From Pseudomonadota bacterium (GTDB taxonomy: Bacteria; Pseudomonadota; Gammaproteobacteria; Burkholderiales; Gallionellaceae), in NCBI GenBank assembly GCA_021847165.1, contig JAJZUH010000005.1, forward strand, positions 1-25,697: a stretch of 25,697 nt of DNA, read 5' to 3'. Shown here piece by piece: positions 1 to 6,362 of this stretch; the stretch's first letter is position 1; each line of letters begins with the position of its first letter. The position numbers were made by a program, and so were the translations under genes. The notes under the pieces were generated by a model. The model was not told where the DNA came from. It worked only from the letters and a program-made list of their open reading frames with translations, and made no database searches.

Positions 1-54
1 CCGCAAGACTAGCGATCGTTTCTCGAGCCAACTGTGACCACAGGAGGTTCAATC

Positions 55-171
55 ATGGATATGACATTCAAATCCAATCAAGGCAAACATTTTTCGGATG
101 ACGAAAGCTTCTATGCAGAGCTCGGTGCGCTTGCGCTAGCCTCGTTACTGCTGGTTGTTGCGCTGGGCTAA
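55..171 (+). CDS. 38-residue single-span membrane micro-protein (family copy A)
   Basis: Short open frame from ATG to TAA, preceded by a consensus AGGAGG at 42-47 with a 7-nt spacer, which decides the start. The first ~20 residues are polar and charged (S7-N8-Q-G10-K11, then an acidic D15-D16-E17 patch). The last ~16 residues (LGALALASLLLVVALG) form one hydrophobic helix ending at the C-terminus, so a tail-anchored inner-membrane peptide is likely. A rho-independent terminator follows at 206-231, making it a monocistronic unit. I do not recognise a named family. A second gene at 5538 shares S7, N8, G10, K11 and D15 and the same layout, which supports it being real. Small accessory subunit of a membrane complex, or a type I toxin-like peptide, are both possible; function is unknown. 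Confidence 0.72.
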   Translation: MDMTFKSNQGKHFSDDESFYAELGALALASLLLVVALG

Positions 172-205
172 ATATGTAGCATCGAATGATGCCAACATGT
201 TTGGC

Positions 206-231
206 AAAAGGGTGGTTCAGCCGCCCTTTTT
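206..231 (+). terminator. rho-independent terminator after micro-protein A
   Basis: A 10-bp stem, AAAAGGGTGG (206-215) with CCGCCCTTTT (221-230), closes a TTCAG loop and is followed by T-rich sequence; one pair is G-U. A second short hairpin (GCCAA at 191-195 with TTGGC at 201-205) lies directly upstream. The A-tract on the 5' arm also makes it a plausible terminator for minus-strand transcription arriving from 461-240. Confidence 0.8.
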
Positions 232-239
232 GTTCTTGC

Positions 240-461
240 TTAAGCACCAAGTTCAAGATGTCGGTTCAATAAATCGCTGAAGAGATGGCCGCGCAAATGG
301 CGAGCCGGGCTGCCGTCGTTTAGCATTTGGTCGCTGTTGCCTGAGGTACTGTCTTTGAAGAAGTCAGTAGTGTGTATGCGAGCATGGCTATTTTGCATAA
401 CAGTGTTTTCACGTTCTGTTCGCACTGTCTTTACGGAGGCGTTGTTAGGATGTGAGTGCAT
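240..461 (-). CDS. possible small hypothetical protein (73 aa)
   Basis: Open frame on the minus strand starting MHSHPNNASVKT and ending LNRHLELGA, hydrophilic and His-rich, with no recognised domain. The ATG at 461 overlaps the stop (TGATG) of a six-codon leader frame (MHFRTA) that starts at 481. That leader has an excellent AAGGAGGAG at 493-485, so translation could be coupled. The frame ends nine bases from the A/T-flanked hairpin at 206-231, which could terminate it. An internal ATG giving a 52-residue product is an alternative. Codon use is unconvincing and no homologue comes to mind, so this may be non-coding. If it is, the stretch 232-540 holds no other gene that I can see. Confidence 0.27.
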   Translation of the reverse strand: MHSHPNNASVKTVRTERENTVMQNSHARIHTTDFFKDSTSGNSDQMLNDGSPARHLRGHLFSDLLNRHLELGA

Positions 462-490
462 CAAGCTGTCCGGAAATGCATCGTCTCCTC

Positions 491-505
491 CTTAAGATAT
501 TTAAG
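491..505. promoter_or_regulatory. AT-rich inverted repeat CTTAA-N5-TTAAG
   Basis: CTTAA (491-495), GATAT, TTAAG (501-505) forms a 5-bp-arm dyad in the gap upstream of the cytochrome c gene. It also lies just upstream of the minus-strand Shine-Dalgarno at 493-485. It could be an operator for either direction, but short AT dyads occur by chance. Confidence 0.25.
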
Positions 506-567
506 GGTAAGCAGACAGGGAAGATAAGTAGTATTCACATTTAAACTCACTACAATGGGGGAAATAT

Positions 568-945
568 ATGAAGTCGATTATCGTAAGCATGACAGTAGTT
601 GCAGGAATGATGGTTGCAGGTAGCGCAATGGCAGTCGATATGCCGCCGCTGGCAAAGAAGAATAACTGCGTTGCTTGCCACGCAATCGACCACAAGGTGG
701 TGGGCCCGGCCTGGATGGATGTGTCGAAGAAGTACAAGGGGGCAACCAAGTATAAATATTCGAATAATGGTTCCAATGCACCTGATGCCAAGGAATATCC
801 GCTGGTTGAGGGCCTGATGATGAAGGTTTCCAAGGGCGGACACGGCAACTGGGGCTCAGCTGCAATGGTGCCCAATGACCCGGCTGGCACGAAACAGGGC
901 GAGATCAAGGAGTTGGTTGAATTCGTGCTCGGGTTGGCCAAGTAA
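568..945 (+). CDS. periplasmic class I cytochrome c (c-551/c8 type)
   Basis: A 125-residue monoheme electron carrier. Residues 1-22 are a Sec signal peptide (cleavage after SAMA), giving a mature periplasmic protein of ~103 residues. The heme site is C34-V-A-C37-H38, followed by the GPAWMDV segment typical of the c-551 family. M100 (in GSAAMVPND) is the expected axial Met ligand. The C-terminal helix is EIKELVEFVLGLAK. GGGGGA just upstream gives a good ribosome site for the ATG. Such proteins carry electrons between cytochrome bc1 or quinol-linked donors and terminal oxidases or nitrite reductase. The partner is not visible here; the nearest redox gene is the b561 operon on the other strand. 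It has its own terminator and looks monocistronic. Confidence 0.95.
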   Translation: MKSIIVSMTVVAGMMVAGSAMAVDMPPLAKKNNCVACHAIDHKVVGPAWMDVSKKYKGATKYKYSNNGSNAPDAKEYPLVEGLMMKVSKGGHGNWGSAAMVPNDPAGTKQGEIKELVEFVLGLAK

Positions 946-962
946 CTCTGAGGTGCTGCAAG

Positions 963-989
963 AAAAAGCCGACGCAAGTCGGCTTTTTT
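963..989 (+). terminator. rho-independent terminator of the cytochrome c gene
   Basis: AAGCCGAC (966-973), loop GCAA (974-977) and GTCGGCTT (978-985) form a perfect 8-bp stem with a tetraloop. The stem extends through A/T pairs and is followed by a run of T ending at 989. It lies about 20 bases after the cytochrome c stop codon. Confidence 0.92.
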
Positions 990-1037
990 GTTGCCAAGCT
1001 GAATATCGTAGCGGTATCAGTGCAATTGCTTAGGTGA

Positions 1038-2027
1038 TTACTCGCGCCTCATTCCCCTATGCCGCTCCCGTTCCGGGGAAGATCTTTTTCCCTTTTCGGA
1101 GTATAGATTGTTTGGTCTATTTTCCCTGCGCTGCATAGTGCGCGCATCGTTCCCTCTCTGTTGTGCCGGGCGGTTTTGCCATGCAGCATCGGCACGATTT
1201 GTCCGCAAATGCTGTGCCTGCTCATAGCGCTGGGCGCGAAGTTCGCGGCGCTGTCCTGTCATTCGTTCGCGTTGTTGGTTGCCGGCATTCACGCCCTCAT
1301 TGGCTGGCCGGCGATTGCCCTGGATCGATTTCGTCCGGTTGATGCGTTCTTCTCGCATCTGGTTAAGTCGACCACGTAATGTTTCCTTGCGCTGCTGGAT
1401 GCGGTCTTCAATCTTTAACCTGCGATCCTGCAGGAAATGTGGCCGCTGAGCCAGGAAGAACGGAGTGGCTGACCTCCCCTTGGGTGCAAACGCGTATTTG
1501 CCGGGAGTTACTTCGGCACTGCCTTGAGGGGTCTTCATGATAGTGGCTCCTTCAATGACATTGTCATAGGTGCCTGGCTCGTCGCCGTTTCCCTTCTCGA
1601 TCACAGTGGTCTCATGGTCGGTCCCGCGGACACCAATCGTGGCGGTGGGGGTGGTGATGCGATAGGCAGAATTATCGAACTTGCCTATCCAGCCTGTAAT
1701 CGACCGCACGGTACCTTTGAGCAATGACATGAATATCTTGTCGGCAGAACTGCCATCGGCCTTGTATTCGTCTACGCGAAATTCAGTATCGGGGCGTACG
1801 GCGATGATGCCTCCGTCTTCGGTGACGAGGTGTACTTCCCCGTCTGCCGCGGAGATGATGGTTTGGCCTTCATAGACATTCATGCCGATCACAATGGGTG
1901 CGGCCCGGCCGGTCTGGTCGATCAGGCTGGCACTGCCTGAGAGTGCGTCCACGGTGCCGAACAGTTCTGCAGCGTGAACTGCGGGATTGAGGAGCAGCAA
2001 TATCAGTAATCCGAACAGATTTTTCAA
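1038..2027 (-). CDS. secreted FecR-domain protein with Arg-rich C-terminal tail
   Basis: A 329-residue protein starting at a TTG codon, supported by AAGGAA with a 5-nt spacer on the minus strand. Residues 1-19 are a signal peptide (cleavage after AVHA). Residues ~20-190 form a FecR-like beta domain: an AELFGTVDALSGSASL opening, a GQTIISAADGEVHLVTEDGG repeat-like motif, and TATIGVRGTDHETTV. The last ~130 residues are low-complexity and very rich in Arg, Gln, Asn and Glu (many RRE, QQR and NRP clusters), probably disordered and strongly basic. Classical FecR proteins are membrane anti-sigma factors. This one has no transmembrane anchor after the signal and no sigma factor gene beside it, so a structural or nucleic-acid/polyanion-binding exported role is at least as likely. 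It is the last gene of the b561-yceI operon. Confidence 0.85.
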   Translation of the reverse strand: MKNLFGLLILLLLNPAVHAAELFGTVDALSGSASLIDQTGRAAPIVIGMNVYEGQTIISAADGEVHLVTEDGGIIAVRPDTEFRVDEYKADGSSADKIFMSLLKGTVRSITGWIGKFDNSAYRITTPTATIGVRGTDHETTVIEKGNGDEPGTYDNVIEGATIMKTPQGSAEVTPGKYAFAPKGRSATPFFLAQRPHFLQDRRLKIEDRIQQRKETLRGRLNQMREERINRTKSIQGNRRPANEGVNAGNQQRERMTGQRRELRAQRYEQAQHLRTNRADAAWQNRPAQQRGNDARTMQRRENRPNNLYSEKGKRSSPERERHRGMRRE

Positions 2028-2116
2028 GACGTTTCCTTATGCGATCATGGAAAGTGCATCCTCATGGCCCGGCGATTTTACTTGAGACCAAGCCGCCGTA
2101 GCCATGCCGAGCAGGC

Positions 2117-2680
2117 TCAGTCCTTGTCCGCTTCGATCGGTGAATAAAGCCTGACTTCGTCGCTGACCATGGGAGTGAATTTTGCCATACCGAACTGGGT
2201 ACGCGAGATGGTTGCGGATATGTCTGCGCCACAATGCATCTTTCTGGTGAGGGGAAAGGGCGAGCAATGGAAGTTGTCGACGCGCAGAGTGAGCGGGCGC
2301 GTTGTGCCGAGCAGGGTGAATTTTCCTTCGGCACCGACAACCTTGTCGCCATCGAATATCAGATTGTCCGAGGTGAAGCGGATGGTGGGATATTGCACGA
2401 CATGGAAAAACTCCTCTCCTTTCATGCGTTCGTCCCATCTGGCGAACCCCATGTCGAGAGAGTCAGCCTCTATGGTGATGTCGACGCTGCCCTTTCTGGC
2501 GGCGATATCAAGGGTGATCTTGCCGCTGGATTTGTTGAAACGTCCGCGCTGGGTAGAGTAGCCGAGGTGATTGATCTCGAATCCCGGCCAGGTGTGTGCG
2601 GGGTCGATGGTGTAGACGTCAGCCGCATATGACGGAGCGGCCAACAGGGAGGCGAGCAGCATGTTCAGCGATTTGTTCAT
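2117..2680 (-). CDS. yceI: YceI-family periplasmic lipocalin-like protein
   Basis: 187 residues from the ATG at 2680, which is preceded by CGGAGAAG. A longer frame from 2716 would place 12 charged residues before the signal peptide and has no ribosome site, so I rejected it. Residues 1-19 are a signal peptide (cleavage after PSYA). The mature protein opens ADVYTIDPAHTWPGFEINHLGYST, the diagnostic YceI start, and continues with the GRFNKSSGKITLD, SVDITIEADSLDMG and FTSDNLIFDGDKVVGAEG segments of the extended beta barrel. YceI proteins bind long isoprenoid or quinone-like lipids. It lies 48 bp downstream of a cytochrome b561 gene, the same pairing as E. coli yceJ-yceI, suggesting a shared role in quinone or lipid redox at the periplasmic face. 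Confidence 0.93.
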   Translation of the reverse strand: MNKSLNMLLASLLAAPSYAADVYTIDPAHTWPGFEINHLGYSTQRGRFNKSSGKITLDIAARKGSVDITIEADSLDMGFARWDERMKGEEFFHVVQYPTIRFTSDNLIFDGDKVVGAEGKFTLLGTTRPLTLRVDNFHCSPFPLTRKMHCGADISATISRTQFGMAKFTPMVSDEVRLYSPIEADKD

Positions 2681-2728
2681 GGCACTTCTCCGTATGAGTA
2701 TTGAGGGGGCCCGCAAAAGATTGGGTGC

Positions 2729-3271
2729 TTACTTTCTGCTATCGAGGAATGGCAGCATGCGTGCAAGCACATCGTCTCGTTCGATGACATGGTGCTTCAG
2801 CGCCGCTCCGGCATGGGCGAGCACCAGGCCGAGCATGAGGAAGTTAAGCGCTTCATGAACTTCTTGCAGTGTATTACCGAGTTCTTTGTCCTTGCCGACC
2901 AGATCCGGCAGCGGCAGCATGCCGAACCACACGGTCTGAAATCCCTTTGCCGAGCTCATCAGCCAACCGCTGAGGGGGGCGAGGAATATCAGGGCATACA
3001 GGGCGAAATGCATTGCGTGCGCAGCGGACTTCTCCCAATTGGCCATGCTGTCGGGCAGGGCTGGCGGGCGATGGCTGATGCGCCAAGACAGGCGGACAAC
3101 GGCGAACAGGAAGACCGTGACCCCAATCCATTTGTGGTAACTGTACATTCGCAGCTTATGCGGGGAGAGGGGTAGATCGTGCATGTAAAGCCCCAGTGGG
3201 AATGCAGCGCAGATCAGCAAGGCAATCAGCCAGTGCAGCGTAATGGCGGTTCTGGTGTAATGGGGGCTCAT
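2729..3271 (-). CDS. yceJ: cytochrome b561 family membrane protein
   Basis: 180 residues, first gene of the minus-strand operon with yceI and the FecR-domain gene. Four hydrophobic spans are visible (about residues 10-30, 48-64, 84-107 and 142-162). Histidines are placed for two b hemes: H13 in TLHWLIALL, H46 in YSYHKWIGV, and further His in the AAHAMHFALY and LVLAHAGAALKHH segments. This is the di-heme b561 (Ni-Fe hydrogenase b-type like) family. It moves electrons across the inner membrane, in E. coli from quinol and in other members to superoxide or periplasmic partners. AAGG seven bases before the ATG is the ribosome site, and a strong promoter lies upstream at 3309-3338. The gene symbol is by family and synteny, not proven orthology. 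Confidence 0.92.
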   Translation of the reverse strand: MSPHYTRTAITLHWLIALLICAAFPLGLYMHDLPLSPHKLRMYSYHKWIGVTVFLFAVVRLSWRISHRPPALPDSMANWEKSAAHAMHFALYALIFLAPLSGWLMSSAKGFQTVWFGMLPLPDLVGKDKELGNTLQEVHEALNFLMLGLVLAHAGAALKHHVIERDDVLARMLPFLDSRK

Positions 3272-3308
3272 TTCAATTGCCTTGCGGGGGTGCGTTTATG
3301 CATGCTGC

Positions 3309-3338
3309 ATCCTATTGAAGTGCCGGGTTATATGTCAA
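3309..3338 (-). promoter_or_regulatory. sigma-70 promoter of the b561-yceI-FecR operon
   Basis: On the minus strand a perfect TTGACA -35 (3338-3333) is separated by 18 bp from TAGGAT (3314-3309, four of six matches to consensus). The predicted transcript start near 3302 leaves a leader of about 30 nt before the b561 ATG. Confidence 0.6.
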
Positions 3339-3487
3339 TCGCAGTTTTATCCCGGAAAGTGGCGGTGTTCGCCGCGACATCCGCCCGATGCAACTTTTCG
3401 CTACGATTCATTTCCAATGTCCGCACTGTCATGGCTTGCGGGCTTGAAATGCCGGGATTCGCCCTCAATTAGTTGCCGGTGCAAGGG

Positions 3488-3496
3488 TGGTACACT
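3488..3496 (+). promoter_or_regulatory. extended -10 promoter of htpX
   Basis: TGG followed by TACACT gives an extended -10 (TGn plus a hexamer with four of six matches) ending at 3496, about 40 bases before the htpX ATG. No good -35 lies at the usual distance, as expected for an extended -10. No sigma-32-like CTTGAAA/CCCCAT pair was identified. Confidence 0.4.
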
Positions 3497-3535
3497 TCGC
3501 GCCGCCTAACTATTTATTTTCGGAGTCAAATCGCA

Positions 3536-4417
3536 ATGAAACGTATATTTTTGTTTGTCTTGACCAACATCGCGGTCCTGCTGGTCATCAACATCACCCT
3601 GCGTCTGCTCGGCGTGGATCGGGTGCTGGAGCAAAGCGGTGCGATCAATTTCACTGCGCTGATGGTGCTGTCTGCGGTGATCGGTTTTTCCGGCTCCATC
3701 ATCTCGCTGCTGATGTCGAAATGGATGGCGAAAATGTCGGTTGGAGCGCAAGTCATTGAAAATCCACAAGACCCGACCGAGCGCTGGCTGGTGGATACTG
3801 TTCGCCGTCAGGCGCAGGCGGCCGGCATCGGTATGCCGGAAGTGGCGATCTACGATGCACCCGATGTGAACGCCTTTGCCACCGGCTGGAACCGCAACAA
3901 TGCACTGGTGGCGGTGAGTACAGGCCTGCTGCACAGCATGAGCCGCGATGAGGCCGAAGCCGTGCTGGGTCACGAAATCACCCATGTCGCCAACGGCGAC
4001 ATGGTCACGCTGGCCCTGATTCAGGGAGTGGTCAACACGTTTGTGGTGTTCTTTTCGAAGATCGTTGGCATCCTCGTCGATCGTGTGGTGCTGAAGAACG
4101 ACCCACGCAACGGCCCGGGTATCGGTGCTTTCGTGGCCGAGATCGCCGCACAGATCGTCTTGGGCATTCTGGCCAGCATGATCGTGATGTGGTTCTCCCG
4201 TCAGCGCGAATTTCGCGCCGATGCCGGCGGCGCAAATCTGGCGGGTCGCCAGAAAATGATTGCCGCACTGGAACGGCTGAAGATCAACCATGAACAAGCG
4301 GCGATGCCGCAGAATATGGCTGCGATGGCGATCTCGAGCCAGGGAGGTTTTTCCAGGCTGTTCATGACGCATCCACCGCTGGAGGAGCGTATCGCGGCCC
4401 TGCGTGCAGCTCAGTAG
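3536..4417 (+). CDS. htpX: HtpX membrane zinc metalloprotease (M48B)
   Basis: 293 residues, the same length as E. coli HtpX. HtpX degrades misfolded inner-membrane proteins alongside FtsH. Two N-terminal spans ([18 protein letters not shown] and the segment near residues 38-58) precede the cytoplasmic protease domain. The zinc motif is H146-E147-I-T-H150 with a third ligand E225 in QREFRAD. Two further hydrophobic segments lie between them (~160-182 and ~190-215). The C-terminal [14 protein letters not shown] motif is typical of HtpX. The start at 3536 matches the family N-terminus; an in-frame upstream extension to 3473 does not and would include the promoter. The gene ends just before a palindrome shared with mlaA. 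Confidence 0.97.
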   Translation: MKRIFLFVLTNIAVLLVINITLRLLGVDRVLEQSGAINFTALMVLSAVIGFSGSIISLLMSKWMAKMSVGAQVIENPQDPTERWLVDTVRRQAQAAGIGMPEVAIYDAPDVNAFATGWNRNNALVAVSTGLLHSMSRDEAEAVLGHEITHVANGDMVTLALIQGVVNTFVVFFSKIVGILVDRVVLKNDPRNGPGIGAFVAEIAAQIVLGILASMIVMWFSRQREFRADAGGANLAGRQKMIAALERLKINHEQAAMPQNMAAMAISSQGGFSRLFMTHPPLEERIAALRAAQ

Positions 4418-4442
4418 ATCGACCTGAAGCTGTGTCAATGAC

Positions 4443-4470
4443 GATAACGGCGGGAATTCCCGCCGTTATC
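4443..4470. terminator. bidirectional hairpin between convergent htpX and mlaA
   Basis: A perfect 28-bp palindrome with arms GATAACGGCGGGAA and TTCCCGCCGTTATC. As RNA it folds into a 12-bp stem with an AATT loop on either strand. It sits 25 bases past the htpX stop, and its last base is part of the mlaA stop codon (4472-4470). There is no long T-run, so termination efficiency is uncertain, but position and symmetry support a shared terminator. Confidence 0.75.
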
Positions 4471-5180
4471 TATTCATCATCATCGAATTTCTGGCGGGGT
4501 GGGTTGCCGTCATACACCAGGCTTTGACGGTGCATCAGGTATGCATCCCGAATGAAGCTGTAGCGGTCGATGATCGCTTCATCCAGGACTTTTTCCTGTT
4601 CCAGCAGATTGGCGCGCGTATCCACTCCCTCCACTGCCCAGGCGGTGTTCCGTGCGGGGACGTCTCTGGTATTGCTGATGACGCTGACATAGCTATCCGT
4701 GTAGAGTCCCGTGCCATCGCGTATCGAACTTGGTCCCAGGACAGGCAATACCAGGTAGGGGCCGCTAGGTACGCCCCAATAGCCTAGCGTCTGGCCAAAG
4801 TCTTCATTATGTTTTTCCAGCCGATCAGTGACGTTGATCAAGCCGAACAGGCCGAAAGTGGTATTGAATATCACACGGGCACCATCGCTGGCCGCTTGTT
4901 TGAATTTAAGCTGAAGGAGGTCGTTGGCGGTTACCACCACATCGTCCAGATTGGAGAAGAAGTTGCTGACCATGGTTTTTACGGGAGTCGGCGTAACCGA
5001 GCTATAACCCTTGGCGATTGGTTTGAGTACAGCCTTGTCGAGGGTATCGTTGAACTTGAATACACTGCGGTTGAACGACTCAAACGGGTCTTTTTGCTGT
5101 GCATCCGAACTTGGTTTTGTGGTGGCGCAAGCAGTCAGTAGCAGGCTTGCGAGCAGCATGAAGATTCGCATCAAAGACAT
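4470..5180 (-). CDS. mlaA: MlaA outer-membrane lipid-asymmetry lipoprotein (VacJ)
   Basis: 236 residues. Residues 1-18 are a lipoprotein signal with lipobox L15-T-A-C18, so the mature protein is lipidated on C18. The MlaA core is evident: DPFESFNRSVFKFNDTLDKAVLKPIAKGY, then FFSNLDDVVVTANDLLQ, FNTTFGLFGLINV and the EDFGQTLGYWGV / GPYLVLPVLGPSSIRDG block. MlaA extracts mislocalised phospholipids from the outer leaflet of the outer membrane and passes them to periplasmic MlaC and the MlaFEDB transporter. No other mla gene is in the window, so it is an isolated copy here. The start is slightly uncertain: M1 at 5180 and M4 at 5171 are both close to the signal peptide and neither has a clear Shine-Dalgarno. 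Its stop codon touches the shared palindrome. Confidence 0.95.
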   Translation of the reverse strand: MSLMRIFMLLASLLLTACATTKPSSDAQQKDPFESFNRSVFKFNDTLDKAVLKPIAKGYSSVTPTPVKTMVSNFFSNLDDVVVTANDLLQLKFKQAASDGARVIFNTTFGLFGLINVTDRLEKHNEDFGQTLGYWGVPSGPYLVLPVLGPSSIRDGTGLYTDSYVSVISNTRDVPARNTAWAVEGVDTRANLLEQEKVLDEAIIDRYSFIRDAYLMHRQSLVYDGNPPRQKFDDDE

Positions 5181-5212
5181 GTATTATGGTGCAGAACGTA
5201 AGCGCAGCTTGG

Positions 5213-5218
5213 ATTATA
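5213..5218 (-). promoter_or_regulatory. -10 element (TATAAT) upstream of mlaA
   Basis: A perfect TATAAT on the minus strand lies 33 bases before the mlaA ATG, giving a leader of about 25 nt. At 17 bp upstream the best -35 candidate is weak (TGCAAT). Confidence 0.5.
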
Positions 5219-5352
5219 GAAGGAAAAACAGGCAGATTGCACCCGTCTGGCTGAATTCTGTGTAGAGTGGCAAGGTGCATTGGTCATGATCTACTGACAG
5301 CTTGCCAATTGCATCAGAGTAAGATGACTGGTACTTATTGCTGGCGGTCGCA

Positions 5353-5383
5353 TTGCGTTGAACATATAAAATTTATTTATAAT
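5353..5383 (+). promoter_or_regulatory. candidate promoter of micro-protein B
   Basis: A perfect TATAAT at 5378-5383 lies in the most AT-rich stretch of the region. Possible -35 boxes are TTGCGT (5353-5358, spacing 19) or TTGAAC (5358-5363, spacing 14), neither ideal. It would give a leader of about 145 nt before the tiny gene at 5538, long enough for regulation. The rest of 5219-5537 shows no other gene that I can support. Confidence 0.4.
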
Positions 5384-5537
5384 CAGCTAATTGCTAAAAA
5401 TCCGGATCGGCGGTAACGCTCGATGGATGAACGGTAGAACTAAATCATGGATCTCCAGTCGAAGGATTACCCTGAACGAGAAAGAGCGGTTAAGCGTTCG
5501 ATGGGTGAGGGTAACTTAATTATTAAGGAGATTCAGC

Positions 5538-5651
5538 ATGAGCGACAAAACTGGCAGCAATTTTGGAAAAGAAGAAGCAGATTTCAATATGGCTTTCGGT
5601 TGGCTTGCAGCAGCGGCTGCATCGATCGCTGCATGGGCTGGTCTTGCCTGA
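5538..5651 (+). CDS. 37-residue single-span membrane micro-protein (family copy B)
   Basis: Open frame from ATG to TGA with AAGGAG at 5525-5530 and a 7-nt spacer. The N-terminal half is polar (MSDKTGSNFGKEEADF). The C-terminal half is one Ala/Trp-rich hydrophobic helix (FGWLAAAAASIAAWAGLA) ending at the C-terminus. Aligned without gaps from residue 1, it shares S7, N8, G10, K11 and D15 with the micro-protein at 55. With a 3-residue gap it also matches its G-x-L-A-x-A pattern in the membrane segment. Both genes have strong ribosome sites and are followed closely by a GC hairpin. An overlapping frame from 5447 exists but lacks a ribosome site of its own. Function unknown; accessory subunit of an inner-membrane complex is a guess. 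Confidence 0.7.
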   Translation: MSDKTGSNFGKEEADFNMAFGWLAAAAASIAAWAGLA

Positions 5652-5678
5652 AGTCTGATTTTCGAAGATAGTGTGGGC

Positions 5679-5702
5679 AAGGGGCGGTGTGAACCGCCTC
5701 TT
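5679..5702 (+). terminator. hairpin after micro-protein B
   Basis: AAGGGGCGGT (5679-5688), loop GTGA and ACCGCCTCTT (5693-5702) form a 10-bp stem with one G-U pair, about 28 bases after the stop codon. The downstream T-run is weak, so partial read-through into the winged-helix gene at 5739 is possible. The GGCGGT/ACCGCC core resembles the hairpin after copy A. Confidence 0.6.
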
Positions 5703-5738
5703 GTCATTTCAACGTCAGGCTTTCTTAATCTATCAACT

Positions 5739-5993
5739 ATGAACGAAATACTTCAATACCTTAAAACGCGCGGTGAACGTCTTGATACCGAAATATCCAA
5801 GGCGACAGGGATTCCGCTGGCCAAGACACGTATCTATTTGTCCGAACTGACTGCGAAAGGTGAGGTGATGTCGTGTCTTTCGATCAGGTTCGAGAAAGGG
5901 AAAAAGATCGAGGGGATACGCTGTCGGATATCGGGTTATATTCCTCCGGCGACGCCAGGCAGGAAGTCGAAGGCGCAGTTGAAGTTGTCGTAG
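5739..5993 (+). CDS. small winged-helix-like DNA-binding protein
   Basis: 84 residues. MNEILQYLKTRGERLDTEISKATGIPLAKTRIYLSELTAKGEV reads as a helix-turn-helix of the winged-helix type: a recognition-helix-like stretch (AKTRIYLSELTAKG) followed by a beta wing (SIRFEKGKKIEGIRCRISGY) and a basic tail ending GRKSKAQLKLS. The start at 5739 is the ATG directly before the domain; upstream in-frame sequence overlaps the hairpin at 5679-5702. There is no clear Shine-Dalgarno. It probably acts as a small transcription regulator. Its neighbours are micro-protein B upstream and a GIY-YIG protein 41 bp downstream, and it may be co-transcribed with either. The exact family is not identified; FaeA- or MarR-like wings are the closest shape I recall. 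Confidence 0.65.
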   Translation: MNEILQYLKTRGERLDTEISKATGIPLAKTRIYLSELTAKGEVMSCLSIRFEKGKKIEGIRCRISGYIPPATPGRKSKAQLKLS

Positions 5994-6034
5994 TGTTTGT
6001 TCGAATTACGGGGATACAGCATTAGCCTGCGCCT

Positions 6035-6361
6035 ATGCGACGCCGGGATCATTACCACGTCTACGTCATCGAGTTGTCTAAAGATGTGCTTTACGAAGGG
6101 CGATTCAGGAAGTGCAATCCCGATTATGTCGCCGGGAAACCTTGCGTTTATGTCGGTATGACGGGGCTGGATCCCGATATCCGCTTCGATAAACACAAGG
6201 CGGGTATCCAGTCCAACCGATACGTCAAACTGTTTGGATTGCGTCTGCTGCCCGATCTGTATGAAGTGTATAACCCCTTGCCATACGATGGCGCACGCGA
6301 TATGGAGGTTGAGCTAGCGATCGGCTTGCGCGAGGCTGGATATGGTGTATGGCAAGCGTGA
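6035..6361 (+). CDS. GIY-YIG-type nuclease-fold protein
   Basis: 108 residues. The N-terminal strand HVYVIELS and the CVYVGMTG motif spaced by ~30 residues form the GIY-YIG pair. They are followed by the DPDIRFDKHKAG helix (Arg and His/Lys expected at the active site) and the conserved YVKLFGLRLLPDLYEVYNPL segment, then an acidic E(V/L)ELA helix supplying the metal-binding Glu. This belongs to a stand-alone proteobacterial GIY-YIG subgroup usually annotated as hypothetical. Nuclease activity is inferred from the fold only. No Shine-Dalgarno is evident before the ATG. The stop codon is one base from the stop of the convergent Nudix gene, with no terminator between them. Confidence 0.75.
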   Translation: MRRRDHYHVYVIELSKDVLYEGRFRKCNPDYVAGKPCVYVGMTGLDPDIRFDKHKAGIQSNRYVKLFGLRLLPDLYEVYNPLPYDGARDMEVELAIGLREAGYGVWQA

Positions 6362-6362
6362 A

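Noticed and set aside
551..556. TACAAT as a -10 for the cytochrome c gene
   Set aside because: It would start transcription after or within the GGGGGA ribosome site that clearly serves the ATG at 568.
2028..2116. 22-codon frame (MATAAWSQVKSPGHEDALSMIA) between yceI and the FecR gene
   Set aside because: No Shine-Dalgarno and no recognisable features; more likely an untranslated spacer.
5447..5671. 74-codon plus-strand frame overlapping micro-protein B
   Set aside because: No ribosome site of its own, Arg/Cys/Trp-rich nonsense composition after the overlap, and the smaller frame at 5538 has the strong Shine-Dalgarno and a coherent membrane helix.
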